Assembly: GCF_001591705.1 (NCBI RefSeq)
Contig: NZ_BCVK01000017.1
Span: forward strand, 1-39,059
DNA length: 39,059 nt
From: Lactococcus cremoris subsp. cremoris NBRC 100676
GTDB lineage: Bacteria; Bacillota; Bacilli; Lactobacillales; Streptococcaceae
Direction: 5' to 3'
The position numbers were made by a program, and so were the translations under genes. Under the pieces are notes generated by a model that was not told where the DNA came from, searched no databases, and saw only the letters and a program-made list of their open reading frames with translations. Below, piece after piece: positions 8,065 to 17,019 of this stretch. Within the stretch, counting starts at the first letter, position 1. Each line of letters opens with the position of its first letter.

Positions 8065-8097
8065 CTGTGAGAAATTACATTTATTTATTTCTCGCAG
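8065..8097 (-). terminator. Terminator of the upstream kup gene
   Basis: An 11-bp stem CTGCGAGAAAT / ATTTCTCACAG (one mismatch) on the minus strand, followed by TTTTTTTTGAAT. It separates the two kup genes into independent transcripts. Confidence 0.8.
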
Positions 8098-8164
8098 CTT
8101 TATATAAAATACGTTATTCTTCTAAAACACTACTATATCAATCAAATCCAAGCTTTTTGCATAT

Positions 8165-10186
8165 TTATTTTGACAGATTTTCCACTTCATTTTCCTTAGA
8201 AATTCGCTCGAGAATTTCCAAATTTCTGACGTCTGAAAGGACTAAAGGAACCGTTTCAACTGTAACTTCTGAGAAATGGAGTCCAAACCAACGCGCCGGC
8301 GAAGCCGTAATTTTCTTTATTTGCTCCTTTGTTTGAAGGACGAACCTTTCAAAAGCGGGCATTTGTCTCGCATTAATCAACTTTTCTTCTAAGAGAATGA
8401 ACCGGAAATCGCCAACCTTCCGTCCGGGAATGATACTGTAAGGTTGATGCTGTTGTGGTAAACGTCCTGATTCCATCAAATTAGTCACGATTGTGCGCAA
8501 ATAACGTGGAATTTCTTGACGCATGTGAAAACCGAGATAGAGATTGACACAAACGATAAAATCAGTCCCTAACATATCCACTTCATACTTAGAAGTATAA
8601 GGCTCATCTGTGACATTAACCTTCACAAACCAGTATACTTCAGCTTTCTTAGGTCGTTTATCTAAAATTGAATACAAGATTGAACGGTCAATCCATTCTT
8701 TAGCCATTTTGGCCGTCAAATAAACAACATTTGTATGATAAAGATCATAGGATTCGTCTTTTCGCAGCTTATTCATTTGTTCTTTGTAATCATTAAGATT
8801 AGAAGATTTGAGGTATTTATAGAAAAGTTGGTCAGATTTGTGCCAAATTGCCATAACGAATAATATGAGGGCAGCTAAAATCACAACCACATAACCACCG
8901 TGCAAGAACTTTACAGCAGAGGCTGCAAAAAATAATCCTTCTATGAAGATAAAAGCACCGAAAAAGAGGACAACGAATACCTTTTTGACTTTTTGATGTT
9001 GTGCTAAATAAACCGTTAATAAAATTGTTGTCATTAACATGGTGACCGTAATCGCTAAGCCATAAGCGGCCTCCATGTGGGCAGAACTTTGGAAGTAGAC
9101 AACAATAAAACTTGCCGCGAGCCATAAGCCCAGATTTACCGCTGGAATATACAATTGGCCAAAGGTTTCCCCCGGATAATTGATTCTCAATCTTGGGAGT
9201 AGTTTAAGGCGAATGGCTTCAGAAACCAATGTAAATGAACCAGAGATTAAAGCTTGGGAAGCAATAATTGCTGCCAAAGTCGCTAGAATCACAGAAAAAA
9301 TAATCAGGCTTTGAGGTAAAACTGCAAAAAATGGATTAATATCACCTAATGATTTTCCGCGATTTTGTAAAAGCCAAGCCGCTTGTCCACAATATGATAA
9401 GATAATACAAACTTTAACAAATGGCCAGCTAACATGAATATTTCCTCGGCCCACGTGACCCAAGTCAGAATATAGAGCTTCTGCCCCGGTCGTCGCTAAA
9501 AAGACTGAACCAAGGACAAAAATCCCTGCTTTATTTTCTGGACTTAAGAGTAAATGAATGGCCCAGTAAGGATTGATTGCTTGAAGGACTGAAAAATCGC
9601 CAAAGAGATTAATCAAGCCTGTAATCCCAAAAAAACTAAACCAAATAAACATCACTGGTCCGAAAACTTTACCAACGATCGAAGTTCCAAAACGTTGAAT
9701 CAAAAACAGAATTGCCAAAATCGCCAAAGTTATAATGACAATTGGTAATTGTTGCTGACCAAAAGCTTCATGAAAAGCTGGAATAGACCTCAATCCCTCA
9801 ATTGCCGAAGTAACTGTAACAGCTGGTGTTAAAGCACCATCAGAAAGCAAGGCAGCTCCACCAATCATCGCTGGGATAATTAACCATTTTGCATATTTAC
9901 GAACAAGAGTAAATAGGGAAAAAATCCCACCTTCATGATTGTTATCCGCTTTTAAAGCAATCCAAACATATTTGACCGTTGTAATCAAAGTCAAGGTCCA
10001 AATAATCAATGACAAAGCCCCGATAATTGAGGTCTCCGAAATTCGTTCAAGCCCTCCTTGACCTTGGACAATGGATTCCATTGTGTAAAGAGGACTTGTC
10101 CCAATATCACCGTAGACAATTCCCATTGCGATAATGAAACCTGCGCCTGTCGCCTTATTAAATGAGCGATTATGTTGATAACCCAT
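8165..10186 (-). CDS. kup: KUP-family potassium uptake protein (upstream copy)
   Basis: 673 residues, same architecture as its neighbour: the signature [16 protein letters not shown] near residue 30, about 12 transmembrane segments, then a cytosolic C-terminal domain. Identity to the other copy is visibly high throughout (for example [14 protein letters not shown] and [19 protein letters not shown] in both), so a tandem duplication is likely. This copy carries a short insertion in the loop after SAIEGLR ([14 protein letters not shown]). The ATG at 10186 is chosen because GAGGGAG precedes it. A frame open to 10216 lacks a ribosome binding site. It has its own promoter and terminator. Lactococci carry two such genes (KupA, KupB); which is which cannot be decided from the sequence alone. 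Confidence 0.95.
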   Translation of the reverse strand: MGYQHNRSFNKATGAGFIIAMGIVYGDIGTSPLYTMESIVQGQGGLERISETSIIGALSLIIWTLTLITTVKYVWIALKADNNHEGGIFSLFTLVRKYAKWLIIPAMIGGAALLSDGALTPAVTVTSAIEGLRSIPAFHEAFGQQQLPIVIITLAILAILFLIQRFGTSIVGKVFGPVMFIWFSFFGITGLINLFGDFSVLQAINPYWAIHLLLSPENKAGIFVLGSVFLATTGAEALYSDLGHVGRGNIHVSWPFVKVCIILSYCGQAAWLLQNRGKSLGDINPFFAVLPQSLIIFSVILATLAAIIASQALISGSFTLVSEAIRLKLLPRLRINYPGETFGQLYIPAVNLGLWLAASFIVVYFQSSAHMEAAYGLAITVTMLMTTILLTVYLAQHQKVKKVFVVLFFGAFIFIEGLFFAASAVKFLHGGYVVVILAALILFVMAIWHKSDQLFYKYLKSSNLNDYKEQMNKLRKDESYDLYHTNVVYLTAKMAKEWIDRSILYSILDKRPKKAEVYWFVKVNVTDEPYTSKYEVDMLGTDFIVCVNLYLGFHMRQEIPRYLRTIVTNLMESGRLPQQHQPYSIIPGRKVGDFRFILLEEKLINARQMPAFERFVLQTKEQIKKITASPARWFGLHFSEVTVETVPLVLSDVRNLEILERISKENEVENLSK

Positions 10187-10259
10187 TTTAGCTCCCTCAA
10201 CTTTCTCTAGTTGCAATCATTTTTTTTAAAATAAGCTAAGCACATTTTGATTATCTAAT

Positions 10260-10288
10260 AATATAACATTTTATCCATTTTTTGTTAA
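10260..10288 (-). promoter_or_regulatory. Promoter of the upstream kup gene
   Basis: On the minus strand TTAACA (10283-10288), a 17-base spacer and TATATT (10260-10265). The leader is about 70 bases. No c-di-AMP riboswitch-like conserved core was recognised in it. Confidence 0.5.
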
Positions 10289-10326
10289 AAAATGTTCCAA
10301 AGAATACTACTAATCTTTAAAAGAAA

Positions 10327-10350
10327 AAAAGCTAGAAAACTCTAGCTTTT
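10327..10350 (-). terminator. Terminator of gnd
   Basis: A perfect 10-bp stem AAAAGCTAGA / TCTAGCTTTT with a 4-base loop. On the minus strand it extends into TTTTTTTCTTTT, 17 bases past the gnd stop. Confidence 0.9.
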
Positions 10351-10367
10351 GATTGAATATTTTTAAA

Positions 10368-11786
10368 TTAATCTTCTGTATACCAGTCGTAATGGAAGAT
10401 TCCTGCTTTATCAGTTCGTTCATAAGTGTGAGCACCGAAATAGTCACGTTGAGCTTGAATCAAGTTTGCAGGAAGATTTTCAGAGCGATAGCTATCGTAG
10501 TAGCTAATTGCTGAGGTGAATGTTGGAATTGGAATTCCTGCTTGAACAGCAAGTGAAACCACATCACGAACAGCTTCTTGATAACGTTTTGTGATGTCTA
10601 CAAAGTAGTCATCAAGCAAGAGATTTTCAAGTTCGCTATCTTTGTTGAAAGCATCAGTAATGTTTTGGAGGAATTCTGCACGGATGATACATCCAGCACG
10701 CCAAATTTGAGCAATTGTACCATATGGCAAGTCCCAATCAAATTCTTCAGAAGCTTTGCGAAGTTGAGCAAATCCTTGAGCATAACTCATAATTTTTGAG
10801 AAATAAAGTGCTTTGCGGATTTTTTCGATTACTTCTTTTTTATCGCCTGAGAAATCAAGAGCTGGGCCAGACAAAACTTTGCTTGCTTTAACACGTTCAT
10901 CTTTATAAGTTGAAATATAACGAGCAAATACTGATTCTGTAATCAATGGAAGTGGTACACCAAGGTCAAGGGCAGATTCTGAAGTCCATTTACCAGTTCC
11001 TTTATTTCCTGCTTTATCAAGAATTTTATCAACGATATAGCCTTCGCCTTCATCATCTTTACGTTTCAATACTTCTTTTGTGATTTCGATGAGGTAGCTA
11101 TCAAGTTCGCCTTCATTCCATTCTTCAAAAATGGCTTGAATTTCTGCGTTGCTAAGTCCAAGAACACGTTTCAAAAGGTCATAAGATTCAGCAATCAATT
11201 GCATGTCGCCATACTCAATTCCGTTATGAACCATTTTAACGTAATGTCCCGCACCATTGGCTCCCATATAAGCAACACATGGTTTACCGTCTTGAGGAGC
11301 TTTAGCTGCGATTTGTTCAAAAATTGGAGCTACTAAATCATAAGCTTCTTTTTGTCCACCAGGCATCATAGAAGGACCCAAGAGCGCTCCTTTTTCTCCA
11401 CCTGAAACACCAGTACCAATGAAGTTGATTCCTGAGTCAGCAAGTTCAGCATTACGACGCATTGTATCTGGGAAATGAGTATTCCCACCATCAATCAAGA
11501 TGTCGCCTTTGTCCAAAAGTGGCAAGAGTGATTTGATGGTTGCATCAGTAGCAGCTCCCGCTTGAACCATGAGCATGATACGACGTGGTTTTTCAAGACT
11601 TCCGACAAATTCTTCAAGTGTTTTTGTGAAAACAAGATTTTTATCTTGATGTTCTTTATAAACTTCTTCAGTTTTTGAAGTCGTACGGTTGTAGATAGCA
11701 ACGGTATAACCACGTGACTCAACATTGAGTGCAAGGTTTTTACCCATTACAGCCATTCCGACAACACCAAAGTTTGCTTGTGCCAT
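10368..11786 (-). CDS. gnd: 6-phosphogluconate dehydrogenase, decarboxylating
   Basis: Oxidises 6-phosphogluconate to ribulose 5-phosphate and CO2 with NADP+, the last oxidative step of the pentose phosphate pathway. 472 residues, the usual length. The N-terminal Rossmann motif is [16 protein letters not shown] (residues 7-22), followed by the NRTTSK NADP-contacting turn. The active-site segments [11 protein letters not shown] and [14 protein letters not shown] (the family signature lysine-histidine-asparagine region) are intact. The C-terminal tail HYDWYTED reaches the partner subunit in known structures. A GGAGG site precedes the ATG. Monocistronic, with its own promoter and a strong terminator. 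Confidence 0.97.
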   Translation of the reverse strand: MAQANFGVVGMAVMGKNLALNVESRGYTVAIYNRTTSKTEEVYKEHQDKNLVFTKTLEEFVGSLEKPRRIMLMVQAGAATDATIKSLLPLLDKGDILIDGGNTHFPDTMRRNAELADSGINFIGTGVSGGEKGALLGPSMMPGGQKEAYDLVAPIFEQIAAKAPQDGKPCVAYMGANGAGHYVKMVHNGIEYGDMQLIAESYDLLKRVLGLSNAEIQAIFEEWNEGELDSYLIEITKEVLKRKDDEGEGYIVDKILDKAGNKGTGKWTSESALDLGVPLPLITESVFARYISTYKDERVKASKVLSGPALDFSGDKKEVIEKIRKALYFSKIMSYAQGFAQLRKASEEFDWDLPYGTIAQIWRAGCIIRAEFLQNITDAFNKDSELENLLLDDYFVDITKRYQEAVRDVVSLAVQAGIPIPTFTSAISYYDSYRSENLPANLIQAQRDYFGAHTYERTDKAGIFHYDWYTED

Positions 11787-11821
11787 TTGAAATCCTCCAG
11801 AGTATTTCTTTTATTTTATAT

Positions 11822-11851
11822 ATTATATAGTATAACGCAATTTATTTCCAA
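11822..11851 (-). promoter_or_regulatory. Promoter of gnd
   Basis: On the minus strand TTGGAA (11846-11851), an 18-base spacer and TATAAT (11822-11827), about 35 bases upstream of the ATG. A second overlapping TATACT lies inside the spacer. Confidence 0.5.
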
Positions 11852-11890
11852 TTACCATAGTTAGGTGTGTAAATGTTTTACATAGCAAAA

Positions 11891-11911
11891 AATCTGCCTA
11901 AAAGACAGATT
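11891..11911 (-). terminator. Terminator of the DUF948-YtxH operon
   Basis: An 8-bp stem AATCTGTC / GGCAGATT (one mismatch) followed by TTTTTTGC on the minus strand, 9 bases past the YtxH stop. Confidence 0.8.
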
Positions 11912-11919
11912 GAATTTTA

Positions 11920-12480
11920 TTATTTTTCGTCAGGAAAATTTGTTAATTCTTTGGCTTCATCAGCAATTTTCTTTGCTTCTTCTGCAAGAGATTGAGTGTC
12001 AATATCTTCTTTTACTTCATCTTTTGCATCACTGAATTTAGCCACTACTTCTGCAGCTTCATCAGACAGGTCAGATTCATCCTCATCAAAGAGTTCTTCA
12101 CCACTTTCTTTCATTGAATTAATCTTTTCAACGACAGCATCTTTTGTATCATTGAAAAAGTCAATAACAGTTTCTTTAGAAAGTTCTCCTGAATCCACTT
12201 TTTCCATAATTAAATCACGTTTTGAAAGCAAGAAATCTTTAGCTTTATCTGCTGAAATCTCTCCTGAATCAAACTTTTCTTTAATTTCATTAAATTTTTC
12301 AGCTGAAAAATCAAGAGCAGTATCTCTCATCCCTGTCAATGTTTCTTGGGGATTTTCTTTTAAATCATCATAAATTTTCCCCGCTTCCTCACGGAGTTCG
12401 CTTCCTTTTTTAGGAGCTAAAAATAAAGCGGCTGCGGCTCCAACTAAAGCACCAACTAGAAATCCTGTTTTTTTTGACAT
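11920..12480 (-). CDS. YtxH-domain membrane-anchored protein
   Basis: 186 residues. The YtxH motif is at the N-terminus: MSKKTGFLVGALVGAAAALFLAPKKGSELREE, a single glycine/alanine-rich membrane helix (about residues 5-22) followed by APKKG. The rest is highly charged and acidic and predicted almost wholly helical, with two similar blocks (KFDSGEISADKAKDFLLSK and KVDSGELSKETVIDFFND), so a small internal duplication is visible. YtxH proteins have been linked to general stress in Bacillus; the molecular role is unknown. It is preceded by the DUF948 gene (29 bases apart), the usual partner. Confidence 0.85.
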   Translation of the reverse strand: MSKKTGFLVGALVGAAAALFLAPKKGSELREEAGKIYDDLKENPQETLTGMRDTALDFSAEKFNEIKEKFDSGEISADKAKDFLLSKRDLIMEKVDSGELSKETVIDFFNDTKDAVVEKINSMKESGEELFDEDESDLSDEAAEVVAKFSDAKDEVKEDIDTQSLAEEAKKIADEAKELTNFPDEK

Positions 12481-12509
12481 CGATTAAGTCCTTTCTTTAT
12501 GTAAGTAAT

Positions 12510-12929
12510 TTAATTTACTTTTACACCAGCTTCAGATTTATCTTTTTTGACAAAGAATTTTTTCGCTGTTTTGGCAAGTACAACAGCCGAAGCTGAAGTT
12601 GTTTTTCGTTTTGTTGAACCTCGATTAAGGCGTGTTACAAGCTTACGGCTTGAGGCATTAATATCTGAAACGCTTTCAGATAAATCAGCAACTGCTGTAA
12701 ACAAGGGGTCAATCGTGGCGACTTTCCCATTAACATCATCAAGCAAAGTGTTAGCCTTAGTCATGATTCCATCGGCTTGATGAAGCAGTACGTCCACATC
12801 ACTCGATACTAATTTAACAGTACGGTTCGCTTCTTCTACAACTTTCGAAACCTTATGTAATACAATAACCAAGAAGACTACCAATACAGCAAATGCTATC
12901 GCGATAATCAATAATGCAATATTTCCCAC
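12510..12929 (-). CDS. DUF948-domain membrane protein
   Basis: 139 residues. One N-terminal transmembrane helix (about 5-25, ALLIIAIAFAVLVVFLVIVL) leads into the DUF948 heptad region (KVVEEANRTVKLVSSDVDVLLHQADGIMTKANTLLDDVNGKVATIDPLF), which predicts a coiled coil. The tail is basic. The start is GTG at 12929 with GGAGGAAAC before it. It forms an operon with the YtxH gene, as in many Firmicutes, and follows lgt, as in streptococci. Confidence 0.87.
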   Translation of the reverse strand: MGNIALLIIAIAFAVLVVFLVIVLHKVSKVVEEANRTVKLVSSDVDVLLHQADGIMTKANTLLDDVNGKVATIDPLFTAVADLSESVSDINASSRKLVTRLNRGSTKRKTTSASAVVLAKTAKKFFVKKDKSEAGVKVN

Positions 12930-12991
12930 GTTTCCTCCTCTTATTCGGACTTAAAACTCTATGTCCATTTTTTAATCTTCTTTCATTTGGA

Positions 12992-13044
12992 TGAAAGCGA
13001 TTCTATTTTATCTTATTATAACAAATTGTTGCGCCATTTTCTAA
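12992..13044 (-). promoter_or_regulatory. Promoter of the DUF948-YtxH operon with a cre-like site
   Basis: On the minus strand TTAGAA, an 18-base spacer and TATAAT (13015-13020) with TGT ahead (extended -10). TGAAAGCGATTCTA (12992-13005, + strand) matches 9 of the 10 defined positions of the classical cre TGNAANCGNTNNCA and 11 of 14 of the lactococcal form. It would lie just after the transcription start, a repressing position. CcpA control is inferred. Confidence 0.4.
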
Positions 13045-13070
13045 TATTACTTACATTTTTTTATGACAAA

Positions 13071-13094
13071 AAGGCAATCCCTTAGGATAGCCTT
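13071..13094 (-). terminator. Terminator of lgt
   Basis: A 10-bp stem AAGGCTATCC / GGATTGCCTT (one mismatch) with a 4-base loop, ending in TTTTTGTC on the minus strand, directly after the lgt stop. Confidence 0.8.
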
Positions 13095-13095
13095 C

Positions 13096-13881
13096 TTAAT
13101 TTTTTTTAATTCTACGATAAACAAATAGGATAATTCCTAATATCACTAATAAAACTGACAACCATTGTGACACCCGTGCTGGGCCCAACATTAAGCTATC
13201 AGTACGCATCCCTTCAACAATAAAGCGTACTGCCCCATACCAAACGAGATAAAAACTAAAAATATCTCCTCGTTTCAAACCTTTGATACGATGTCTAAAG
13301 ACCATAACCAGAATAAATCCACTTAGGGTTCCAATACTTTCAAATAAGAAAGTGGGCATTCGATAATGACCCTCGATAAACATTTGATTTCTAATAAATG
13401 GTGGAAGCCAATCTAAATTTGAAACAATTTTACCGTAAGCCTCTTGGTTTACGAAATTTCCCCAGCGGCCCATTGCTTGAGCAAGGAAAACACCAGGTAT
13501 AGTAATATCTAGCAAATCTAAAGGATGGATCATGCGGTAGTAGCTAAAGACAAAAAGAACAATCGCTCCAGCAATTAAACTCCCATAAATGGCTCCTCCA
13601 CCATCCCACATTGCAATAATTTGCGACGGATGCTGACTATAATAAGACCATTGGAAGATTACATAATATAATCTTGCTCCAACAATTCCTAAGGGAAAAG
13701 CAAAAAGTACAAAATCAATAATATCGTCGACCTTTATGTTTCGTTTTGGTGCTTCTTTACACGCTAACCAAACCGCTAATGCCGCACCACCCACGATAAA
13801 AATGGCATACCAATGAATAGCAAGAGGGCCTAATTGGAGAGCAATTTTATCCAGAGCTAAAAAAGGAAATAAATTATTCAT
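13096..13881 (-). CDS. lgt: Prolipoprotein diacylglyceryl transferase Lgt
   Basis: Transfers diacylglycerol from phosphatidylglycerol to the lipobox cysteine of prolipoproteins, the first step of lipoprotein maturation in the membrane. 261 residues with about seven transmembrane segments. The family signature [13 protein letters not shown] is at residues 138-150 and GARLYYV at about 68-74. R139 and the NFxNQEAYG residues match essential Lgt positions. The ribosome binding site is poor (no GGAGG before ATG 13881), and only 61 bases separate it from hprK, so translation may depend on co-transcription with hprK. Confidence 0.96.
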   Translation of the reverse strand: MNNLFPFLALDKIALQLGPLAIHWYAIFIVGGAALAVWLACKEAPKRNIKVDDIIDFVLFAFPLGIVGARLYYVIFQWSYYSQHPSQIIAMWDGGGAIYGSLIAGAIVLFVFSYYRMIHPLDLLDITIPGVFLAQAMGRWGNFVNQEAYGKIVSNLDWLPPFIRNQMFIEGHYRMPTFLFESIGTLSGFILVMVFRHRIKGLKRGDIFSFYLVWYGAVRFIVEGMRTDSLMLGPARVSQWLSVLLVILGIILFVYRRIKKN

Positions 13882-13902
13882 AGTTTTTATCAGTTTTCTA
13901 TT

Positions 13903-13933
13903 TTAACTGACAGTATTTCTGTCTGTCAGTTAA
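13903..13933 (-). repeat. Intercistronic stem-loop between hprK and lgt
   Basis: A perfect 11-bp inverted repeat TTAACTGACAG / CTGTCAGTTAA with a 9-base loop. Only AAAATAG follows on the minus strand, so it lacks a T-run. It could stabilise or partly terminate the hprK transcript. Confidence 0.5.
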
Positions 13934-13942
13934 CTCTAAGTT

Positions 13943-14875
13943 TTATTGTGATTCTTTGTTGTGACTGATCAAGTCTGTTAGACGATCTTCAAAAGTTTTG
14001 GTTGCATCAAAGCCCATTTGTTTAGCTCTGAAATTCATGACTGCCGCTTCAACAATCACTGACACATTACGCCCTGTTTTTACAGGAATACGCGTTTGAG
14101 GCACTTCAACATCAGAAAATTCGACGATTGTCGGCGCATTTCCCAAACGATCAAAAGCTTTTTCTTTATCGTAATATTCTAAATAAATAGCCATATCAAT
14201 ATCCGTTGAATCTTTGACAGCACCTGCACCAAAAAGGCTCATCACGTCAATAATCCCAACGCCACGAATTTCTATCATGTTGCGTAAAATTTCTGCAGGT
14301 TCTCCAGAAAGCGTAAAAGCATCTCGTTGAAAAACGTCTACACGGTCATCAGCAACTAATCGGTGACCTCGTTTAACTAATTCAAGACCTGTTTCAGATT
14401 TACCAATCCCACTCGCACCTTGAATCAGCACACCAACACCAAAAATATCCATCAGAACACCATGAACTGTGGTTCTTTCTGCTAATCGTTCATCAAGGAA
14501 TGAAGTCAAAACCGAGTTTAAACGACTGGTTGCTTCCCGTGATTGAAGCAAGACAATATCTGCTTTTTTAGCTGCTGCAACCATTTCACTTGGAATTTCT
14601 AAATTACGCGCAACAATCACAACTGGTGTTTCTTTGGCCATGACCTTTTTTAAAAGGTCATAACGATTATCTCCGACTACAGTCATCATGTAAGACCACT
14701 CTTTCATCCCAAAAAGCTGAATTCGCTCAGGAGTGAAGTAATCAAAATAACCAGCCATTTCTAAACCTGGCCGCATAATTTCGGAAGTTGTAATTTCTTT
14801 TTGTAATGCTGTTTCTGTTGAATAAATCACATGAAAGTGAATTTTATCAAGTAAGTCTTGAACTGAAACCGCCAT
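13943..14875 (-). CDS. hprK: HPr kinase/phosphorylase
   Basis: Phosphorylates HPr (and CcpA partner Crh where present) on Ser46 and removes the phosphate, which sets carbon catabolite control through CcpA. 310 residues, typical. The Walker A motif GASGIGKS is at residues 153-160, and the HprK signature [10 protein letters not shown] starts at 202. The N-terminal domain (residues 1-130) is intact. It leads the hprK-lgt pair, the order usual in Lactobacillales. A GGGAG site precedes ATG 14875. Several cre-like sites in this same window would be downstream targets of the signal this enzyme makes. Confidence 0.97.
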   Translation of the reverse strand: MAVSVQDLLDKIHFHVIYSTETALQKEITTSEIMRPGLEMAGYFDYFTPERIQLFGMKEWSYMMTVVGDNRYDLLKKVMAKETPVVIVARNLEIPSEMVAAAKKADIVLLQSREATSRLNSVLTSFLDERLAERTTVHGVLMDIFGVGVLIQGASGIGKSETGLELVKRGHRLVADDRVDVFQRDAFTLSGEPAEILRNMIEIRGVGIIDVMSLFGAGAVKDSTDIDMAIYLEYYDKEKAFDRLGNAPTIVEFSDVEVPQTRIPVKTGRNVSVIVEAAVMNFRAKQMGFDATKTFEDRLTDLISHNKESQ

Positions 14876-14995
14876 TTTAATTCTCCCTTATTTTTTCATA
14901 AATTAAGAATAACTGACAGAGTTGCTAGAGAATAATGTCATGTTTTTTTACTTACAAGTCTCCACAAATTTTGTCAGTACTTTTATAATAAAAAT

Positions 14996-15012
14996 TGTGA
15001 TAAAAAATCACA
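14996..15012 (-). terminator. Terminator overlapping the stop of a 58-residue gene
   Basis: On the minus strand TGTGAT-TTTTT-ATCACA is followed by ATTTTTATT. The stem contains the stop codon of the small gene (15008-15010). Confidence 0.55.
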
Positions 15013-15184
15013 TTTTCATCTCACGTATAAATTTATCCAAGCGATAAGCAAGGAAGATTCGGCGCACCAAAAAAAAGCCGAAAAATGTGGCTAAAAACCA
15101 CGAAGCAGAAAGGAAGGCCCAGCTGAAAATCCAAGCTTCAATAACCGTTCCAATCATAAATGAGTAAAATCGTTGTTTAGGCAT
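15008..15184 (-). CDS. Small membrane protein upstream of hprK
   Basis: 58 residues (MPKQRFYSFMIGTVIEAWIF...). Two hydrophobic stretches, about residues 8-25 and 27-42 (SASWFLATFFGFFLVRR), end in a basic and amphipathic tail (YRLDKFIREMKM). The size and position upstream of hprK recall the small DUF3272-type proteins found beside hprK in streptococci, but the match is from memory and weak. The ATG at 15184 has GAGG too close for a good ribosome binding site, so the start is uncertain. The frame is clean and followed by a terminator. Confidence 0.6.
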   Translation of the reverse strand: MPKQRFYSFMIGTVIEAWIFSWAFLSASWFLATFFGFFLVRRIFLAYRLDKFIREMKM

Positions 15185-15229
15185 GCCTCTATTATGCCAT
15201 TTTTAAGTCAGAAATGTCAATGGATTGTC

Positions 15230-15294
15230 TTAATTAATGACTGACAAAAATCACATTTTATTTTCTAAAAAAATGAAATTTCATCATTAATTAA
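15230..15294. repeat. 11-bp inverted repeat around the end of the DUF1294 gene
   Basis: TTAATTAATGA (15230-15240) pairs with TCATTAATTAA (15284-15294), 43 bases apart. Inside, ATGAAATTTCAT followed on the minus strand by TTTTTT could act as the DUF1294 terminator. A CTGACAAAAATCACAT stretch in the loop recurs beside the terminator at 28058-28113 (shared GACAAAAATCACAT). Confidence 0.4.
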
Positions 15295-15562
15295 CAAAAA
15301 ATTTGATGATTAAAAAGAGGAGGACAGCATCTACAAGTAGGCCCAAATACCAAGAAAGATTAAAGTACCATTTTCTTGTTTTGTGATGACAGAGATGACC
15401 AGCTAGAAGTGCTCCAATCCCCTTACCTAAAAGTGCTTGGGCAAGTAAAACTTTCTCTGGAATTCGCCATAAGTGATGCTGTGCCTTGTACTTATCGACC
15501 GCATAAAACACAAAGACAATAAGATTCCAAACTGCTAATAAAGCTAATAGATAAACAATCAT
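15287..15562 (-). CDS. DUF1294-family membrane protein
   Basis: 91 residues with about three transmembrane segments. The DUF1294 pattern is clear: NLIVFVFYAVDKYKAQ, then WRIPEKVLLAQALLGKGIGALLAGHLCHHKTRKWYF. The family's YxxDKxxA, RIPE and HKTRK motifs are all present. Function is unknown. The ribosome binding site is a modest AAGAAG. It follows the Tim44-like gene after 91 bases on the same strand and may be co-transcribed. Confidence 0.85.
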   Translation of the reverse strand: MIVYLLALLAVWNLIVFVFYAVDKYKAQHHLWRIPEKVLLAQALLGKGIGALLAGHLCHHKTRKWYFNLSWYLGLLVDAVLLFLIIKFFVN

Positions 15563-15653
15563 TTTCTTCTTTCTCTTCTAATTTAAATAATCGTTAGATT
15601 TTAAATTCTCTCATTTTTTCAACTCGAAGGGCTCCTTTTTGACCACTAAAAGT

Positions 15654-16325
15654 CTAGCGTTGTTTAAATTCTCTTCGATATTGATTATTGCCCGAAATAA
15701 TTTGACCAGAATCAATAGAAACAAGATAGTCAATAGCTACAAAATATAGGTCAACTTCAAATTGATTATCTTTTATTTCCTTATAACGCGTGATACCATC
15801 TAAAATAGCACTGCGCGTATGATTAATCTGACCTTTATTTCTCATTTTTTCAAGAACTTTTTGATGCTTTTCATACAATTGATCGCCATAAAATGGTGAT
15901 AAGCTTTGTAAATCTTGTTTATCCCAAGCTTCTTGAACATTAAGAAAAATTTCTTCTATTTCTTGTGCTAAAGCCGGATCATTTATTGTCTTTTCTTGAT
16001 GATAATCTCTTTTTTTAAAAGGAAGTTTAACTTTATTTCTTACAAAATAAAGTCCGAGACCAACAAGCACAATCAGCCACTCCCAAATCCTTCCCCTACT
16101 ATATCTTCTTCCCATTCTAGATGTTCCAGAATTAGAGCTATAATTATTGGAACCAGTATTATGATAATGGCTGTTAGTGTTTCCACCTCCAAAATTACCG
16201 CCAGTTCTTGTGCTTCTATTTCCTCCCCCTCGGTATCCTCCTGCTGTTGCAAAAGCATGAGGCGTGACCAAAAATAAACCACTGATGAGCAATAAAACAA
16301 TTATTTTTTTCATCATTTGATTCAA
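15654..16325 (-). CDS. Secreted/membrane protein with Tim44-like C-terminal domain
   Basis: 223 residues. An N-terminal signal peptide (about 1-27, MKKIIVLLLISGLFLVTPHAFA) is followed by a low-complexity Gly/Asn/Ser/Arg linker (about 28-80), one transmembrane helix (about 83-95, WLIVLVGLGLYFV), then a cytosol-facing or surface domain of about 125 residues. That domain begins NDPALAQEIEEIFLNVQEAWDKQDLQSLSPFYGDQLYEKHQ, which is the Tim44/NTF2-fold pattern. The glycine-rich region resembles other small Firmicute Tim44-like proteins. The role is unknown. It is divergent from the GtrA-like gene. Confidence 0.72.
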   Translation of the reverse strand: MNQMMKKIIVLLLISGLFLVTPHAFATAGGYRGGGNRSTRTGGNFGGGNTNSHYHNTGSNNYSSNSGTSRMGRRYSRGRIWEWLIVLVGLGLYFVRNKVKLPFKKRDYHQEKTINDPALAQEIEEIFLNVQEAWDKQDLQSLSPFYGDQLYEKHQKVLEKMRNKGQINHTRSAILDGITRYKEIKDNQFEVDLYFVAIDYLVSIDSGQIISGNNQYRREFKQR

Positions 16326-16455
16326 AAACCATTCTCATTTCTTTGTATTTATATTACTTTATTTATTTTGTTATTATACCCTATTCCCTACATTATTTGA
16401 AATATCTATTCATGCTATGAAAATTCTATTTTTAGTGGAGTCTAAGAAAAGAGTA

Positions 16456-16471
16456 TGATATAATTACGACA
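16456..16471 (+). promoter_or_regulatory. Extended -10 directly before a leaderless start
   Basis: TGA-TATAAT (TG at 16456-16457, hexamer 16459-16464) ends six bases before ATG 16471. Transcription should therefore start at or next to the A of the ATG. The -35 is weak (TGGAGT), as expected for an extended -10. There is no purine-rich ribosome binding site ahead of the ATG. Confidence 0.55.
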
Positions 16472-16917
16472 TGAAAAAACTCATGAATGTTTTAAAATCC
16501 GAAACGGTAAGATATCTTATTTTTGGTGTTTTGGCAACTGCTGTCTATGCTCTTGTCAAATGGTTAACTTGGCAAGCATGGCATTCTGGCTGGGGCTCAG
16601 AAACTGCTGCCCAAGCTTCAAGTATTATTTTCGCTTTTTTCACGAATAAACTTTTTGTATTTAAACATCAATCAACCAATTTATTACGTGATTTCATCAA
16701 TTTTACTTCTGGCCGGATTGTTCTCTTGCTCGTTTCTATTTTTATTAACTGGTGGTTTATTGACCAACATCCAGATATTTTGATGAACCTTTTTGGACTT
16801 TCTAAAAACAATATGGTGGCTAGCCTCAATCTAGTCGTTCAGGTTCTAATTATTGTCATTAACTATCTCTATTCAAAATTCTTTGTCTTTAAAGAAGATA
16901 AAAAGATTAATGATTAA
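16471..16917 (+). CDS. GtrA-family membrane protein
   Basis: 148 residues with four predicted transmembrane helices. The GtrA/DPMS-associated pattern is clear: VRYLIFGVLATAVYALVKWL, ASSIIFAFFTNKLFVFKH (the family's F(x)NrkwvF motif), FTSGRIVLLLVSIFIN and VINYLYSKFFVF at the C-terminus. GtrA proteins are thought to flip or present lipid-linked sugars to glycosyltransferases of wall or antigen polymers. No glycosyltransferase is next to it, so it probably serves a distant locus. The mRNA is predicted to be leaderless. A bidirectional terminator with a longer repeat follows. Confidence 0.85.
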   Translation: MKKLMNVLKSETVRYLIFGVLATAVYALVKWLTWQAWHSGWGSETAAQASSIIFAFFTNKLFVFKHQSTNLLRDFINFTSGRIVLLLVSIFINWWFIDQHPDILMNLFGLSKNNMVASLNLVVQVLIIVINYLYSKFFVFKEDKKIND

Positions 16918-16939
16918 GAAAATTATTTTTTAAAAAAAC

Positions 16940-16978
16940 TACTGACAGTTCAATGCGATCAGAGTGAGCATTGAATCG
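16940..16978 (+). repeat. Repeat element copy A at the 3' end of the gtrA-like gene
   Basis: ACTGACAGTTCAATGCGATC is followed by CAGAGTGAGCATTGAATCG (16960-16978). TTCAATGC and GCATTGAA form a stem. The 19-base second part recurs exactly, on the opposite strand, at 22092-22110. The first part recurs with 3 changes in 20 at about 22169-22188. Both copies lie between a gene's stop codon and a CTGACAG terminator. Confidence 0.7.
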
Positions 16979-16984
16979 GCGAAC

Positions 16985-17019
16985 AAAAAACACTGACAGA
17001 TTTTCTGTCAGTGTTTTTT
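16985..17019. terminator. Bidirectional terminator
   Basis: A perfect 16-bp stem AAAAAACACTGACAGA / TCTGTCAGTGTTTTTT with a 3-base loop and long T-runs on both strands. It ends the GtrA-like gene (+) and the YihY gene (-). Confidence 0.95.

Noticed and set aside
10187-10326. Possible c-di-AMP riboswitch ahead of the first kup gene
   Set aside because: The leader is only about 70 bases, too short for the ydaO-type fold, and has no recognisable conserved core.
11996-12373. A 125-codon + strand open frame opposite the YtxH gene
   Set aside because: It is serine-rich shadow reading of a glutamate- and aspartate-rich minus-strand gene, without a ribosome binding site.
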